Position numbers and translations under genes: made by a program. Under the pieces are notes generated by a model, which saw nothing but the letters and a program-made list of their open reading frames with translations, was not told where the DNA came from and did no database searches. DNA of 51,292 nt from Marinisporobacter sp. (lineage in GTDB: Bacteria > Bacillota > Clostridia > Peptostreptococcales > Thermotaleaceae), in NCBI GenBank assembly GCA_025210525.1, contig JAOARP010000049.1, positions 1 to 51,292 of the forward strand. Direction: 5' to 3'. Below are positions 35,130-43,872 of this stretch, piece by piece. Each line of letters starts with the position of its first letter. Positions within the stretch are counted from its first letter, which is position 1.

Positions 35130-36776
35130 AGCAACTTCAAAAACAATATTTCGTTTTTTCATTTCTTTCACTATTTTTTTTAAAGCAGCTGTAGCTTCTT
35201 CTGGTAATTGATCTCTTCCTTCCTTTTCAATCTTTCTTGACTGAATAAATGCGATTCGATCTTCCATTCTTTCAAGAAGCTGGCTTACATATTTTTTATC
35301 ATTCATATTTGGTACAAAGCCTTCAACTTCTAAAATTTCTATATCTGAAAAGTTTCCCCACTGCTTAAACGCAGCATTTCCTTCAACTATTTTTTCTAAA
35401 GATCCAATGGTCACTTCTTTAGATATTTTCTTATCCATAAAAAATCCTGTATTGAAAATATAGCAAGCCACCTGATTTTTAGTAAATAATTCCTTATATT
35501 TCTTGTAATCATCTCCTAATGGATAAGTTCTAAATGGATTTGCATAAGATTCAATGACTAAAGTATCCATATCTACCCCTTTTGCTAATCTTTCAGCCGT
35601 AGTTCTCTTAGTAGCTAAAGTTGCTCCCATGACAGTAGCAAGCTCTGGATTGTTGATTTTTAGTACAGGTGGTAGAGTTGGGTCCTTCATCAACCAAACG
35701 ATTGCGTTCACTGGTTCTTCAAATTTATTAACTCTATTTGGTGCCCATAGTTTTGATTTAATAGCACGCCCATTGCCATTTCGAATATCTTCTGTGACCA
35801 AAACACATTTTCCCTCTTCATTGATCATAGCACCACAATTTTGTGCTGTTAATAAATATTTGTTATCTGGCGAACCTGCTGGGTAATCTTGTGTCTTATC
35901 AAAATAAGATGGTTCTAACGCTACAGATGAACCATTTTCTGTAGATATAACAAATGCATCATCATGTAATACAGTAATATCATATTTTCCTTCATGCTTT
36001 TCATGAGTCAATGTTGATTTTCCTGATCCTGATAATCCAAAAACACCAACAACAAAATTTTCTCCATTCTCTAGGGTATATTTTTTCTGCCCTCCATGAC
36101 ATGCAGCATATCCATTTCTATTGGCAGTTCCCCAAGCTAAAGTTAAAGTTCCCTTTTTAAACTCTCCAAAATATCTCATCCCTGATAATGCTGCACAATT
36201 ATTTTCTGCATCAAATAAAGTTAATCCTAATGGGTGATTTTCATCTTTCCAATCTGGATCTCCAAATATATATATTTCTCCTTCATTCGGAATTGATTTT
36301 GATTCTCGGTATATCTTTTTATAATTTTCTGTTACAGCTTGAAAATTTAACATCCAATTGTATAATATGTTTTCATGCCCCTCTGGAATGATTAGATGGG
36401 CTTTCACCATAAAATCCTTATCTAAACCAATATACACCTCAGCATCATACATCTTTTTATATCTTGTATAATATACTGCTTCTCTCACGATTCCTGCATA
36501 CTTTTCTGAATCTACCCCTGCTTCTCCTATAATCTTTCTTGCAGCCGCACATCTGCCTGTTACTAATCCATCATTGAATAATAATACTTTCGTTTCAGTG
36601 TCTAATCCCATTTCTTCTGGTTTATATATATCCATATCCGTTACAATAGTTCCTGATGAATTTTTAGCTAGTTCATAAGCTTCTTTAATAGAATTTATTT
36701 TTATCACATTATTTCCATAAAATGCTGTTTGTATGGTACTTCTAATTCTTGAAGTTTCAATGTCATTCCTTGTCAT
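35127..36776 (-). CDS. pckA: Phosphoenolpyruvate carboxykinase (ATP)
   Basis: 549 residues. The kinase P-loop [18 protein letters not shown] sits near 250, with the PEPCK-specific metal site in VLHDDAFVI and GMRYFGEFKKGTLTLAWGT upstream. The enzyme interconverts oxaloacetate and phosphoenolpyruvate with ATP/ADP in the cytoplasm and can work in the CO2-fixing direction in anaerobes. It is somewhat divergent from the E. coli enzyme in its N-terminal third. Transcribed alone, convergent with the TtcA-like gene. Confidence 0.85.
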   Translation of the reverse strand: MTRNDIETSRIRSTIQTAFYGNNVIKINSIKEAYELAKNSSGTIVTDMDIYKPEEMGLDTETKVLLFNDGLVTGRCAAARKIIGEAGVDSEKYAGIVREAVYYTRYKKMYDAEVYIGLDKDFMVKAHLIIPEGHENILYNWMLNFQAVTENYKKIYRESKSIPNEGEIYIFGDPDWKDENHPLGLTLFDAENNCAALSGMRYFGEFKKGTLTLAWGTANRNGYAACHGGQKKYTLENGENFVVGVFGLSGSGKSTLTHEKHEGKYDITVLHDDAFVISTENGSSVALEPSYFDKTQDYPAGSPDNKYLLTAQNCGAMINEEGKCVLVTEDIRNGNGRAIKSKLWAPNRVNKFEEPVNAIVWLMKDPTLPPVLKINNPELATVMGATLATKRTTAERLAKGVDMDTLVIESYANPFRTYPLGDDYKKYKELFTKNQVACYIFNTGFFMDKKISKEVTIGSLEKIVEGNAAFKQWGNFSDIEILEVEGFVPNMNDKKYVSQLLERMEDRIAFIQSRKIEKEGRDQLPEEATAALKKIVKEMKKRNIVFEVA

Positions 36777-36960
36777 GAAAATCTCTCCCCTTTATTATTT
36801 ATCATAATAGAATTATTTTATATTAAATATGTTACTTTATTTTTTGTTTTTATAATAAAATCGAACATTTTTTTATTTAAGCCATACTTATTCTACCAAA
36901 AAAGTCTCACAATTAAAAGTATTTTTTATCGCTTTTCACTAAATATGTTATACTATTTAA

Positions 36961-37007
36961 TTTCCCAATAAAAAAAGACGAGATATTCTCGCCTTTTTTA
37001 TTGGAAA
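36961..37007 (-). terminator. Terminator after charged secreted-protein gene
   Basis: A long stem from TTTCCCAATAAAAAAAG through CGAGA-TAT-TCTCG to its complement, with two mismatches. It lies 3' of the minus-strand gene at 37039. Confidence 0.75.
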
Positions 37008-37038
37008 CAAATTATTCCATTTTCTGAATCTAACCCAT

Positions 37039-37734
37039 CTAGATATTCTTAATTTCTTCTAATTTTTTATAATCAAATTCTATATGCTTTAATAAACGAT
37101 CATATAATTGATCTAATGTTTTAACGATTGTTTCTTGATCTTTATTTTGAATAGCTGCTTTTAAAGTTTCTCTTAAAGCTTTTCCTTCCTCACGTTTACT
37201 CTTTTGCTCTTCTCTAATGCTAGCTATTTTTTCTTTTTTGTTTTGAAAAACCTCTTTTTTATCACTTCTTAAAGCTTTTAGTTCTTCTTTTATATCTTCC
37301 TTTGTAATTTCTCCAGCTTCAAGCTTTGCCTTCATATCAGCTTTCTTTGCTTCCCATGATGATTTTAGTTCTGATTTTTTTTCGTCTCTGTTCTCTTCTC
37401 TAATTTCTCTTATTTGATCATGGATTTGTTTATGTTCATCAAATTTACTTTCCCATTGATTCAATGTATTGGGTGCGTATTCCTTCACAACATTTAAAAA
37501 CTTTTCCTTATTTTCTTGTCTTTTTTCTCTTTTTTCTTCCCTTTTCTGAGTTCTTTCTTCTCTCTTCGCTTTTCTTTCTTCCTTTTTTTGTTTGAATTTC
37601 TCTGCAACTATTTTTTTGTTATTTTCTTCATTCCCTACTAAAGTATCATTATCTGCAAATGCCAAGGATGGAACTAATAAAGCTACACATAAACAACAAC
37701 TCATCATTACCTTCATTATTTTATTTCTTAACAT
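37039..37734 (-). CDS. Secreted, highly charged coiled-coil protein
   Basis: 231 residues from the ATG at 37734, preceded by AAGGAGTGG. A signal peptide (KVMMSCCLCVALLVPSLAFA with an AFA-D cleavage site) is followed by almost uninterrupted Lys/Glu/Arg-rich helix (REERTQKREEKREKRQENKE and similar). The C-terminus (QLYDRLLKHIEFDYKKLEEI) is more ordinary. It resembles the periplasmic/secreted Spy- or coiled-coil spacer type only in composition, so I give no function. The two Cys in the signal region are not a clear lipobox. Confidence 0.75.
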   Translation of the reverse strand: MLRNKIMKVMMSCCLCVALLVPSLAFADNDTLVGNEENNKKIVAEKFKQKKEERKAKREERTQKREEKREKRQENKEKFLNVVKEYAPNTLNQWESKFDEHKQIHDQIREIREENRDEKKSELKSSWEAKKADMKAKLEAGEITKEDIKEELKALRSDKKEVFQNKKEKIASIREEQKSKREEGKALRETLKAAIQNKDQETIVKTLDQLYDRLLKHIEFDYKKLEEIKNI

Positions 37735-37898
37735 TTTCACCACTCCTTAAATTTATTTTGTTTTTCCTTGTATCTACATTATAAAATTCAAATGTGGTTA
37801 AAAAATAGAATAAATGTGTAAAATTTGTGTGAAAAACAAAATAAATCAAATATCCTTATTTATGTTATAATCATAAAAAAGATAAAGGAGGAATCTTT

Positions 37899-39761
37899 AT
37901 GGAACATAGTACAATTTCATACAATTCTTTGCTAATTATCGTCTTATTAGCAGCATTTGTACCATTTGTTATCAAAAAATTAAAATGGCTCCCCATTCCC
38001 ATCGTTGTAGGAGAAGTCATCGCAGGAATGATCATTGGTAAGAGTGGGTTTAATCTCATAGAAGAATCCTCTTGGCTCAATTTTCTTTATACCTTTGGAT
38101 TTGCCTTTTTAATGTTTTTATCTGGACTAGAAATTGATTTTGACTTGATCAAATCTTCTGGACAAAAATCTAATGAAGAGTGGCATAAAAAACCTCTTAC
38201 CTTAGCGGTTCTTTTATTTATAGGAACAATCTTTTTAGGCTATAGTGTTGCTTACATATTGAAGCAATTTGGTTTTATTATCAACGTTCCTTTGATTACT
38301 TTGATTTTTAGTACTACTTCTTTAGGAATCGTTGTTCCTACGTTGAAGGAAAAATGCCTTTTAAATAACGAATATGGTCAAACCATCTTATTAGGTTCAT
38401 TGATCGCTGATTTTGCAACTATGGTGCTGGTAACTATATATATTTCTTTTTACACCTCTGCAGCAACTTATAAAGTATTTTTAGTCCTTTTACTATTTGT
38501 AGCTTTTTTTATTCTTTACAAAATGGGGCTAAAATTTACAGGAAAGAAAATTATACAAGACCTTGCTCATGCTACATCCCAAATAAAGGTTCGAGGTGCA
38601 TTTGCCCTCATATTGATTTTCATTGCATTAGCACAAAGTTTAGGAACAGAAATCATACTAGGAACTTTCTTAGCAGGTTTAATCGTTTCCTTGTTGGATT
38701 CTAGAGAATCTTCCCAATTGTCATTAAAGCTCGATGCCATCGGTTATGGCTTTTTTATCCCTATATTTTTCATTATGGTAGGGGCACACTTTGATATGAG
38801 CTCTGTACTTAATAATCCTAAATCTATTTTTCTACTTCCAGCATTACTACTTTCTGTTTATGCTGTAAAAATTATTCCTTCTTTGATTTTAAAGGTGAAG
38901 TTTTCTCTGAAGGAATCAATTGCCGCAGGATTTTTATTATCCTCTAGATTAAGTTTGATCATTGCTACTAGTGCTATTGGTCTTAAGTTAAATATTATTA
39001 GTGAAGAAACAAACGGAGCCATTATCCTCGTAGCTATTCTTACTTGTACCTTATCACCTGTATTATTTAATAAGTTATCTCCTACTTGTGCAATTTGTGA
39101 TAAGAATACTATTTATATTGTAGGGGTTAAGCAAAAGACACTACTTCTAGCTAAAAGACTTCAAAAGTCAGGCATGGATATTATTTTTATCACCCATAAT
39201 CCTGAGAAATATGAAAAAACCATTGAGCAAGGTTACAAGGTATATCTAGGCGATACTTTAGATATTGATTTTCTTAATACAACAGGTATAAAGGACGCAA
39301 AAAGTGTCATTATCTATAAAACATCTGACGATTTGAATAATGAAATTTGCAAGGTTTGTAAGGAAGTACTACGAATAGAAAATGTCCTTTTACTTACAAA
39401 TAGTCAAGAAAATCTCTTAAAGGAAAATAATTACGGCTCCACCATCATATCTCCTGAATTTGCTACTGTATTTATGGCAGAAAACTTGATTTTACATCCA
39501 AAAGCCTTTACCCTTTTATTTGAGGAAGAAGATGATGATTTTTGCATGTCAGAAATTCAGCTTAAAAATGCAAGTTATTTTGATTATCCAGTACGACAGC
39601 TACGATTGCCTGGAGACTGTTTGATTCTTTCTATTATTAGAGGAGGCATAAAAATTATTCCTCATGGAAACAACATTTTAAGAGGTGGAGATTTAATTAT
39701 GTTGGTAGGATCAAAAGAAAATGTAAAAGAAGCAAAATTATTATTAGAAAATAATATATAG
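37899..39761 (+). CDS. CPA2-type cation:proton antiporter with TrkA domains
   Basis: 620 residues. The first 390 form a roughly 12-helix Na+/H+ exchanger domain (VGEVIAGMIIGKSGFNLI, FAFLMFLSGLEIDFD, LGTFLAGLIVSLL). Then an RCK/TrkA-N domain (IYIVGVKQKTLLLAKRLQKS, YLGDTLDIDFL) and a TrkA-C domain (DYPVRQLRLPGDCLILSIIR, GGDLIMLVGSKENV) follow. This KefB-like order suggests nucleotide-gated K+ or Na+ efflux. The Rossmann GxGxxG is degenerate (VGVKQKT), so NAD binding is uncertain. GGAGG precedes the ATG and TATAAT lies at 37866. Confidence 0.9.
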   Translation: MEHSTISYNSLLIIVLLAAFVPFVIKKLKWLPIPIVVGEVIAGMIIGKSGFNLIEESSWLNFLYTFGFAFLMFLSGLEIDFDLIKSSGQKSNEEWHKKPLTLAVLLFIGTIFLGYSVAYILKQFGFIINVPLITLIFSTTSLGIVVPTLKEKCLLNNEYGQTILLGSLIADFATMVLVTIYISFYTSAATYKVFLVLLLFVAFFILYKMGLKFTGKKIIQDLAHATSQIKVRGAFALILIFIALAQSLGTEIILGTFLAGLIVSLLDSRESSQLSLKLDAIGYGFFIPIFFIMVGAHFDMSSVLNNPKSIFLLPALLLSVYAVKIIPSLILKVKFSLKESIAAGFLLSSRLSLIIATSAIGLKLNIISEETNGAIILVAILTCTLSPVLFNKLSPTCAICDKNTIYIVGVKQKTLLLAKRLQKSGMDIIFITHNPEKYEKTIEQGYKVYLGDTLDIDFLNTTGIKDAKSVIIYKTSDDLNNEICKVCKEVLRIENVLLLTNSQENLLKENNYGSTIISPEFATVFMAENLILHPKAFTLLFEEEDDDFCMSEIQLKNASYFDYPVRQLRLPGDCLILSIIRGGIKIIPHGNNILRGGDLIMLVGSKENVKEAKLLLENNI

Positions 39762-39796
39762 AAAATAGGGCAGGTCATTTCGCCTGTCCTATTTTT
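39762..39796 (+). terminator. Terminator after antiporter gene
   Basis: AAAATAGGGCAGG pairs with CCTGTCCTATTTTT with one mismatch, ending in T residues directly after the stop. Confidence 0.85.
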
Positions 39797-39828
39797 ATCA
39801 AGCTGATCCTCAGCTTTTACCAAATACT

Positions 39829-40461
39829 TCATGTATCTACTAGCGTAAACTTACTATACAAATCATAAGGTAAGCTTCCACTATTCTGAATTTTATCAAA
39901 ATCAGAACTCCTCATAACATGAGGTACATTCTTTGAAATTTTTTCCTCAACAAAGGGAATTCTTTCTACATACGAAAACAAATTAATATACCGACCATCT
40001 TCCATAATAAAATCATAATGTCTTCCTTTTCCACCTCTTGTTAAATCTATAATGATTCTTACCCTATTTATATTCTCGTAGTCATATATTTTTTCAAATT
40101 TACCCAAGATGCCTCTACAAACAATCTTATCTTGATAAAAAAAATTACTTTTAAGATCTATCATAAATATATTAAAAATAAAAAATACAATGAGCATCAT
40201 ATAAAAAACTTGTCCTTTTATATCTAACAAATCTTCTTTATACGCTTTTCTAACAAAATATATAAGAGCTGCTAAAAATAGTAACATACCTACATTCCAA
40301 CCTATATGTCCCCCATTTGGAACAATAAATACTAAATCATCACTTTCATAAACTCTAGACAAAACAAAATAATATCCTCTACCAAATAAGCTACTAAAAA
40401 TAGGTATAACCACTACTGCAAAAATAATTTCTATCATATTTCTTCTTAGGAAATTAAACAT
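39829..40461 (-). CDS. Membrane protein with cytosolic PH-like domain
   Basis: 210 residues. Three membrane helices lie at about 9-33 (MIEIIFAVVVIPIFSSLF), 55-72 and 85-105 (FYMMLIVFFIFNIFMI). They are followed by FYQDKIVCRGILGKFEKIYD, a pattern of the bacterial PH-like domains found in many small Firmicute membrane proteins (compare the products of 11872 and 50335). Function unknown. The 287 bp upstream (40462-40748) hold nothing I recognise. Confidence 0.6.
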   Translation of the reverse strand: MFNFLRRNMIEIIFAVVVIPIFSSLFGRGYYFVLSRVYESDDLVFIVPNGGHIGWNVGMLLFLAALIYFVRKAYKEDLLDIKGQVFYMMLIVFFIFNIFMIDLKSNFFYQDKIVCRGILGKFEKIYDYENINRVRIIIDLTRGGKGRHYDFIMEDGRYINLFSYVERIPFVEEKISKNVPHVMRSSDFDKIQNSGSLPYDLYSKFTLVDT

Positions 40462-40748
40462 ACTTTATCCCCCTTTATCTAAGTAGTTTATCCTTTATCT
40501 TGACACTTTTATAAGAAAATTATATCAATTCTGTCTATTCAAGGTCAAGATGTTACAAAACGCATGTTTATGAATTTAAAAAGCAATTCTAAATAAACAA
40601 TATTTGCATTTGTTTTCACTGTTTGAATAAACTATAATCCATCTAAACATATTAAAATAGATATTGTAACTTATTGTTAAATAATTTATAATTTTGAATT
40701 AAAGGACAATATTTCACAATCATCAAAATATCAGGATGATGCTATATA

Positions 40749-41177
40749 ATGAAAAGAAAAATTACTAAAGTTCTTTTAATAACTTTTTTATTATCTAATT
40801 TAATATTTGGTTCATTTGCATTTGCATATAGCACTGAAGAATCAGACCCTAATGATTCTTTGGCGCAAGCTGATCAAATAGGAATAAATCGTTGGATGGA
40901 AGGTAAGATATCAGCCCGTGAGGATGTGGATTGTTATAAATTTAGTGGTAATGGACAAAAACTTACAATAGGAGTACACAATACACCTCCAGGAACTACT
41001 TATGGTTTAGTTATTATGGATAAAAATCAGAATATAATCGCTAGATCAGATAATAATAGCATGTCACAGTGGATATATCTAGATTCTGATTGGTATACAG
41101 ATTATTATGCTGTAGTATATTCTACAGATGGAATTGTATCTCCATATTATACTTATACAATTTCAGTAGGAAATTAA
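40749..41177 (+). CDS. Secreted protein with PPC-like domain
   Basis: 142 residues with a signal peptide (VLLITFLLSNLIFGSFAFAY). The mature part is one pre-peptidase C-terminal (PPC) type beta domain: ESDPNDSLAQADQI, then REDVDCYKFSGNG and TYTISVG at the end. PPC domains usually hang on secreted proteases; here it stands alone, so it may bind or aid another exoprotein. The upstream ribosome site is weak (AGGATG). Confidence 0.8.
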   Translation: MKRKITKVLLITFLLSNLIFGSFAFAYSTEESDPNDSLAQADQIGINRWMEGKISAREDVDCYKFSGNGQKLTIGVHNTPPGTTYGLVIMDKNQNIIARSDNNSMSQWIYLDSDWYTDYYAVVYSTDGIVSPYYTYTISVGN

Positions 41178-41209
41178 TACAAGCAAGATAGAAATATTGT
41201 CTATTAATG

Positions 41210-41260
41210 AAAGGAAATAGCAGTTAATTATTTTATATTAGCTGCTATTTCCTTTGTTTT
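41210..41260. terminator. Terminator after PPC protein gene
   Basis: AAAGGAAATAGCAG (41210-41223) pairs with CTGCTATTTCCTTT (41242-41255), followed by GTTTT. It also closes the convergent gene at 41259. Confidence 0.85.
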
Positions 41261-42405
41261 AAAATTGATCTGTAAAATTATCCAAGTCTTTTGAAAAGCT
41301 ATTTAGTATAGATGCTATATCATAGTCATTTTCATCATTAGATAATATATCTTTTTCTAAAGCTTTTACGTCACTTAAAGCTTCTTTAGTCAATAAATTA
41401 TCATGATCTTCTAGTATTTTATTAAACTTTTCAGTGGTATTTTTTATAACATCTTCCAGTTCTAATAGTTCTTTATCTATCTGCTTATCATCTATATTAT
41501 TTTCTCTTAATAAAGCTTGCTTATATGTTAAAAATTCATTGATTTGTTCTTCGGTATTATTATTTATTACCTGTGTAAAAAATTGCTTCATACTTGGTGA
41601 TTTTTCCATTTCTTTTAGTAGCGTATGAGCTTTTAGCTGTGCATGTCCTAAAGAAACGCTTAGAAGGTTTTTGGAACTTGTATTAATTTTAAAGTCATCT
41701 CTTATTTTTTTAATTGCATCGATCATTTTAAACATTTCATCAAAGGATAAACCCAATATGTTTTTAGAGTGATAAAATTCAACTTTATGTAATTCATTTT
41801 TAAGCAATTCTTCAAAATTGATAGAAGTTTTTCCTGTTGCTAGATAAGCATTCCATTGCGCTGAATAGTTCTGTGTAACATTTTTCAATGCATGTCTTAC
41901 TATAGTTTTCATTTGAATTAACGCTATGTGTAGATTTCCTCTTAGCTTTAGTTCATTTGGAGATAATTCAGAATCTACAACAGGTTTACCAATCATTGAA
42001 CTGAGTAGATCATCGATTATTTCATTATCAAATTTTATTTCTTCATCATTGGTCATACTAGGGTCAACACATCTTTTTATAATAAAATTACAAAGAAAAT
42101 CTAAATTAAAATTATCGAGGTTATATTCATTATCGTTTGTAGTATTAATATTTTGCTTTGATGATAAATCATCATTTTTAACTATTATGGGCTTTACATT
42201 ATTTTGTTTCATTGTACTGGTGATCATCATTTTATTTTTTGGACCTATAGTATTAGTAATTTGCGTATTTTTTGTATCTGCTGTAAGTTGGTTTTCCTGT
42301 ACTTTCTGGAAACTTTTTTCTATACTATTGTTCGATATGTTTTTTTTTTGAATTATAGTATAGTGAACTAGTTTGATTAGCAGTATGGTTAGGTCGAATC
42401 AACAT
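41259..42405 (-). pseudogene. Hypothetical helical protein, split by a 10-A tract
   Basis: The longest open frame starts at 42230 without a ribosome site. An ATG at 42405 with AGGAGGAATAATT begins a frame of 26 codons that stops just after ten A residues (T-run 42340-42349). With nine A residues the two frames join into 381 codons (1147 bp = 3 x 382 + 1). The product is acidic, helical and Asn-rich at the N-terminus, with no known domain. It may be a true frameshift mutation, a phase-variable gene, or one rescued by transcriptional slippage on the A tract. Confidence 0.7.
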
Positions 42406-42487
42406 AATTATTCCTCCTAGTAATAGCTTGTATAAATAAATTATCGGAATAAAATTCCATATTATTAATACTTTATGGAAATAATAT

Positions 42488-42666
42488 CATAGGTCTCAAG
42501 TCAGAGATTTCTTTGATTTTAGAGTAGGAACAGTAGCAGATACAAAGAAAGTTACCGATTGGCTGAATGATCACATTACTTATCATAATGCTGAAGCTAA
42601 ATACTTTATTTCAAAACAGTATTTTTATACTCAAATCCCCAGTATTAGAAAATTATTTTGCCCCAT
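42488..42666 (+). pseudogene. Gene fragment of unknown family
   Basis: An open frame without a start encodes SQVRDFFDFRVGTVADTKKV, then TDWLNDHITYHNAEAKYFIS and KQYFYTQIPSIRKLFCP. The composition is protein-like, but the frame is preceded by a stop and runs into an IS605-like end. I cannot name the parent protein. Confidence 0.35.
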
Positions 42667-42686
42667 GGTAATAACTATTTTCCTAC

Positions 42687-42738
42687 TACCCCTAAATAGG
42701 GGTAATGAGACGGTAGCTGTCACCAGAGGGAAACTCAA
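42687..42738 (+). mobile_element. IS605-like right end, copy A
   Basis: A hairpin TACCCC-TAAATA-GGGGTA is followed by ACGGTAGCTGTCA, GAGGGAAACTCAA. The GGTAGCTGTCA...AAACTCAA string recurs at 43570-43602 on the other strand. TCAA is the cleavage tetranucleotide of IS608-type right ends, so this may be the end of a lost IS200/IS605 element or its guide-RNA scaffold. Confidence 0.4.
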
Positions 42739-42755
42739 TTTTACACAATTGATAT

Positions 42756-42856
42756 TCTGACAAATTGATAAAATGTACTTGAAGCATTGATATACCTAAG
42801 TTTTAACCATTCCAATACAGTATCTTGTTTAAAACTTAGTTGTAAATTTGTCATAT
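42756..42856. other. Nested stem-loop of about 100 nt
   Basis: TGACAAATT (42758-42766) pairs with AATTTGTCA near 42846-42854. Inside it, CTAAGTTTTAA near 42793 pairs with TTTAAAACTTAG near 42828. No gene lies here; it could be a small RNA or non-autonomous element. Confidence 0.4.
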
Positions 42857-42979
42857 TGACTCAATTAACATAGCTTTGTTAAGCTGCTTAACTTTATAAA
42901 ATCAATCTATTTTTAGATGAATATTTAAAAATTCCAGTAAAATATCTTAAAAATATAATCTCATTTACAAATAAAGGCT

Positions 42980-43117
42980 TTGAGTTTGCGGTCTATCGTA
43001 GCTACCCTAGGATTACCCCTAGTACGTTTTTGCAAAATTTTAAATGTAACAGTTGTGAGGCTTTCATTCCATCAAGGGTACGCTTCGCCGTTCCACGCCC
43101 TTGATTCCATTCTCAGC
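42980..43117 (-). mobile_element. Possible tnpB 3' remnant and right end, copy C
   Basis: On the minus strand a short frame (TAENGIKGVERRSVPLME, stop at 43064) resembles the low-complexity C-terminus of TnpB proteins. About 40 nt later come CTAGGGGTAATCCTAGGGTAGCTAC and then GCAAACTCAA, ending with the TCAA seen in copies A and B. The intervening plus-strand hairpin (ATCAAGGG with CCCTTGAT) is strong. Assignment is tentative. Confidence 0.35.
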
Positions 43118-43167
43118 AGTTGATACACTTAAAAACATAAGATTAAAAAATTAAGGGGGGGTATTTT

Positions 43168-43551
43168 ATGAGTGAAAAACATTATTTGGATGTAATTGAA
43201 AGAGTAGTTTATGTTTTAGAATTATCTGACTATTGTTTTTATATAGGTCAAGCACAAAAAAAATCCTTTGACCGCCGAATGAAAGAACATTTTGATTTAA
43301 CAAGGAAATCAAGAAAATCAGCTTGGGTGAAGTTACACCTTGCAATTTCAATAATTGAAACGAGTGAATACGTAGGAACAGTTCCAGAAATTGAAGTATT
43401 TGAAAATAAAAAAACGATTGAATATATGCGAAAATATGGAGCTAGTAAAGTAAGGGGTGGCTACTACACTCAACCAGACTATGACGAAGTTAGAAAGTGC
43501 TTGAAAGCACATGGCTATAATGTTCGTAAACAAGTTCGTATCTCAAATTAA
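43168..43551 (+). CDS. Stand-alone GIY-YIG endonuclease-like protein
   Basis: 127 residues. RVVYVLELSDYCFYIGQAQK carries the GIY-YIG strands (VYV...YIG), followed by FDRRMKEHF with the motif arginine; KTIEYMRKYGASKVRGGYYT holds a candidate metal-binding Glu. GGGGGGG precedes the ATG. The gene is bracketed by two inverted GGTAGCTGTCA...AAACTCAA ends (42712-42738 and 43570-43598), so it may be cargo of, or parasitic on, a small mobile unit. It is unrelated in length to the GIY-YIG protein at 137. Confidence 0.7.
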   Translation: MSEKHYLDVIERVVYVLELSDYCFYIGQAQKKSFDRRMKEHFDLTRKSRKSAWVKLHLAISIIETSEYVGTVPEIEVFENKKTIEYMRKYGASKVRGGYYTQPDYDEVRKCLKAHGYNVRKQVRISN

Positions 43552-43569
43552 CATTCCCAGTATTAGTAA

Positions 43570-43740
43570 TTGAGTTTTCCTCCTATGACAGCTACCGTTC
43601 TATTCCCTCAAATAAAAAAATATACTGAAAAACTCCTGGAGATGATTCAGGAGATAAACAATGCTCTAAACATATATTTGAGGAATAGTTGAAAGAGTAT
43701 CCTTTATAGGGTTAATATCGTATGGCTATCAAGCTAAGGA
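43570..43740 (-). mobile_element. Short IS605-like non-autonomous element, copy B
   Basis: In minus orientation the right end is GGTAGCTGTCATAGGAGG then AAAACTCAA, ending at 43570. Before it lies a long stem (CTATTCCCTCAAATA at 43600-43614 with TATTTGAGGAATAG at 43675-43688) enclosing a CTCCTG/CAGGAG hairpin. The left part holds CTTAGCTTGATAGCCATA (43721-43738), which recurs at 47463-47480. No ORF. It may be a palindrome-associated derivative of an IS200/IS605 element. Confidence 0.4.
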
Positions 43741-43775
43741 TACGAAATAATTAAACAAGGATATTTTCACCACTT

Positions 43776-43817
43776 TAAAATACCCCTCCATCAATATTTT
43801 GATAGAGGGGTATTTTA
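43776..43817. terminator. Terminator after Fe-ADH gene
   Basis: TAAAATACCCCTC (43776-43788) pairs perfectly with GAGGGGTATTTTA (43805-43817). It lies 3' of the minus-strand dehydrogenase gene. Confidence 0.85.
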
Positions 43818-43872
43818 ATATATATTTCTTGATAAACCTGAAACCACGGAAGTCGTTCTTCATAATCTATTA

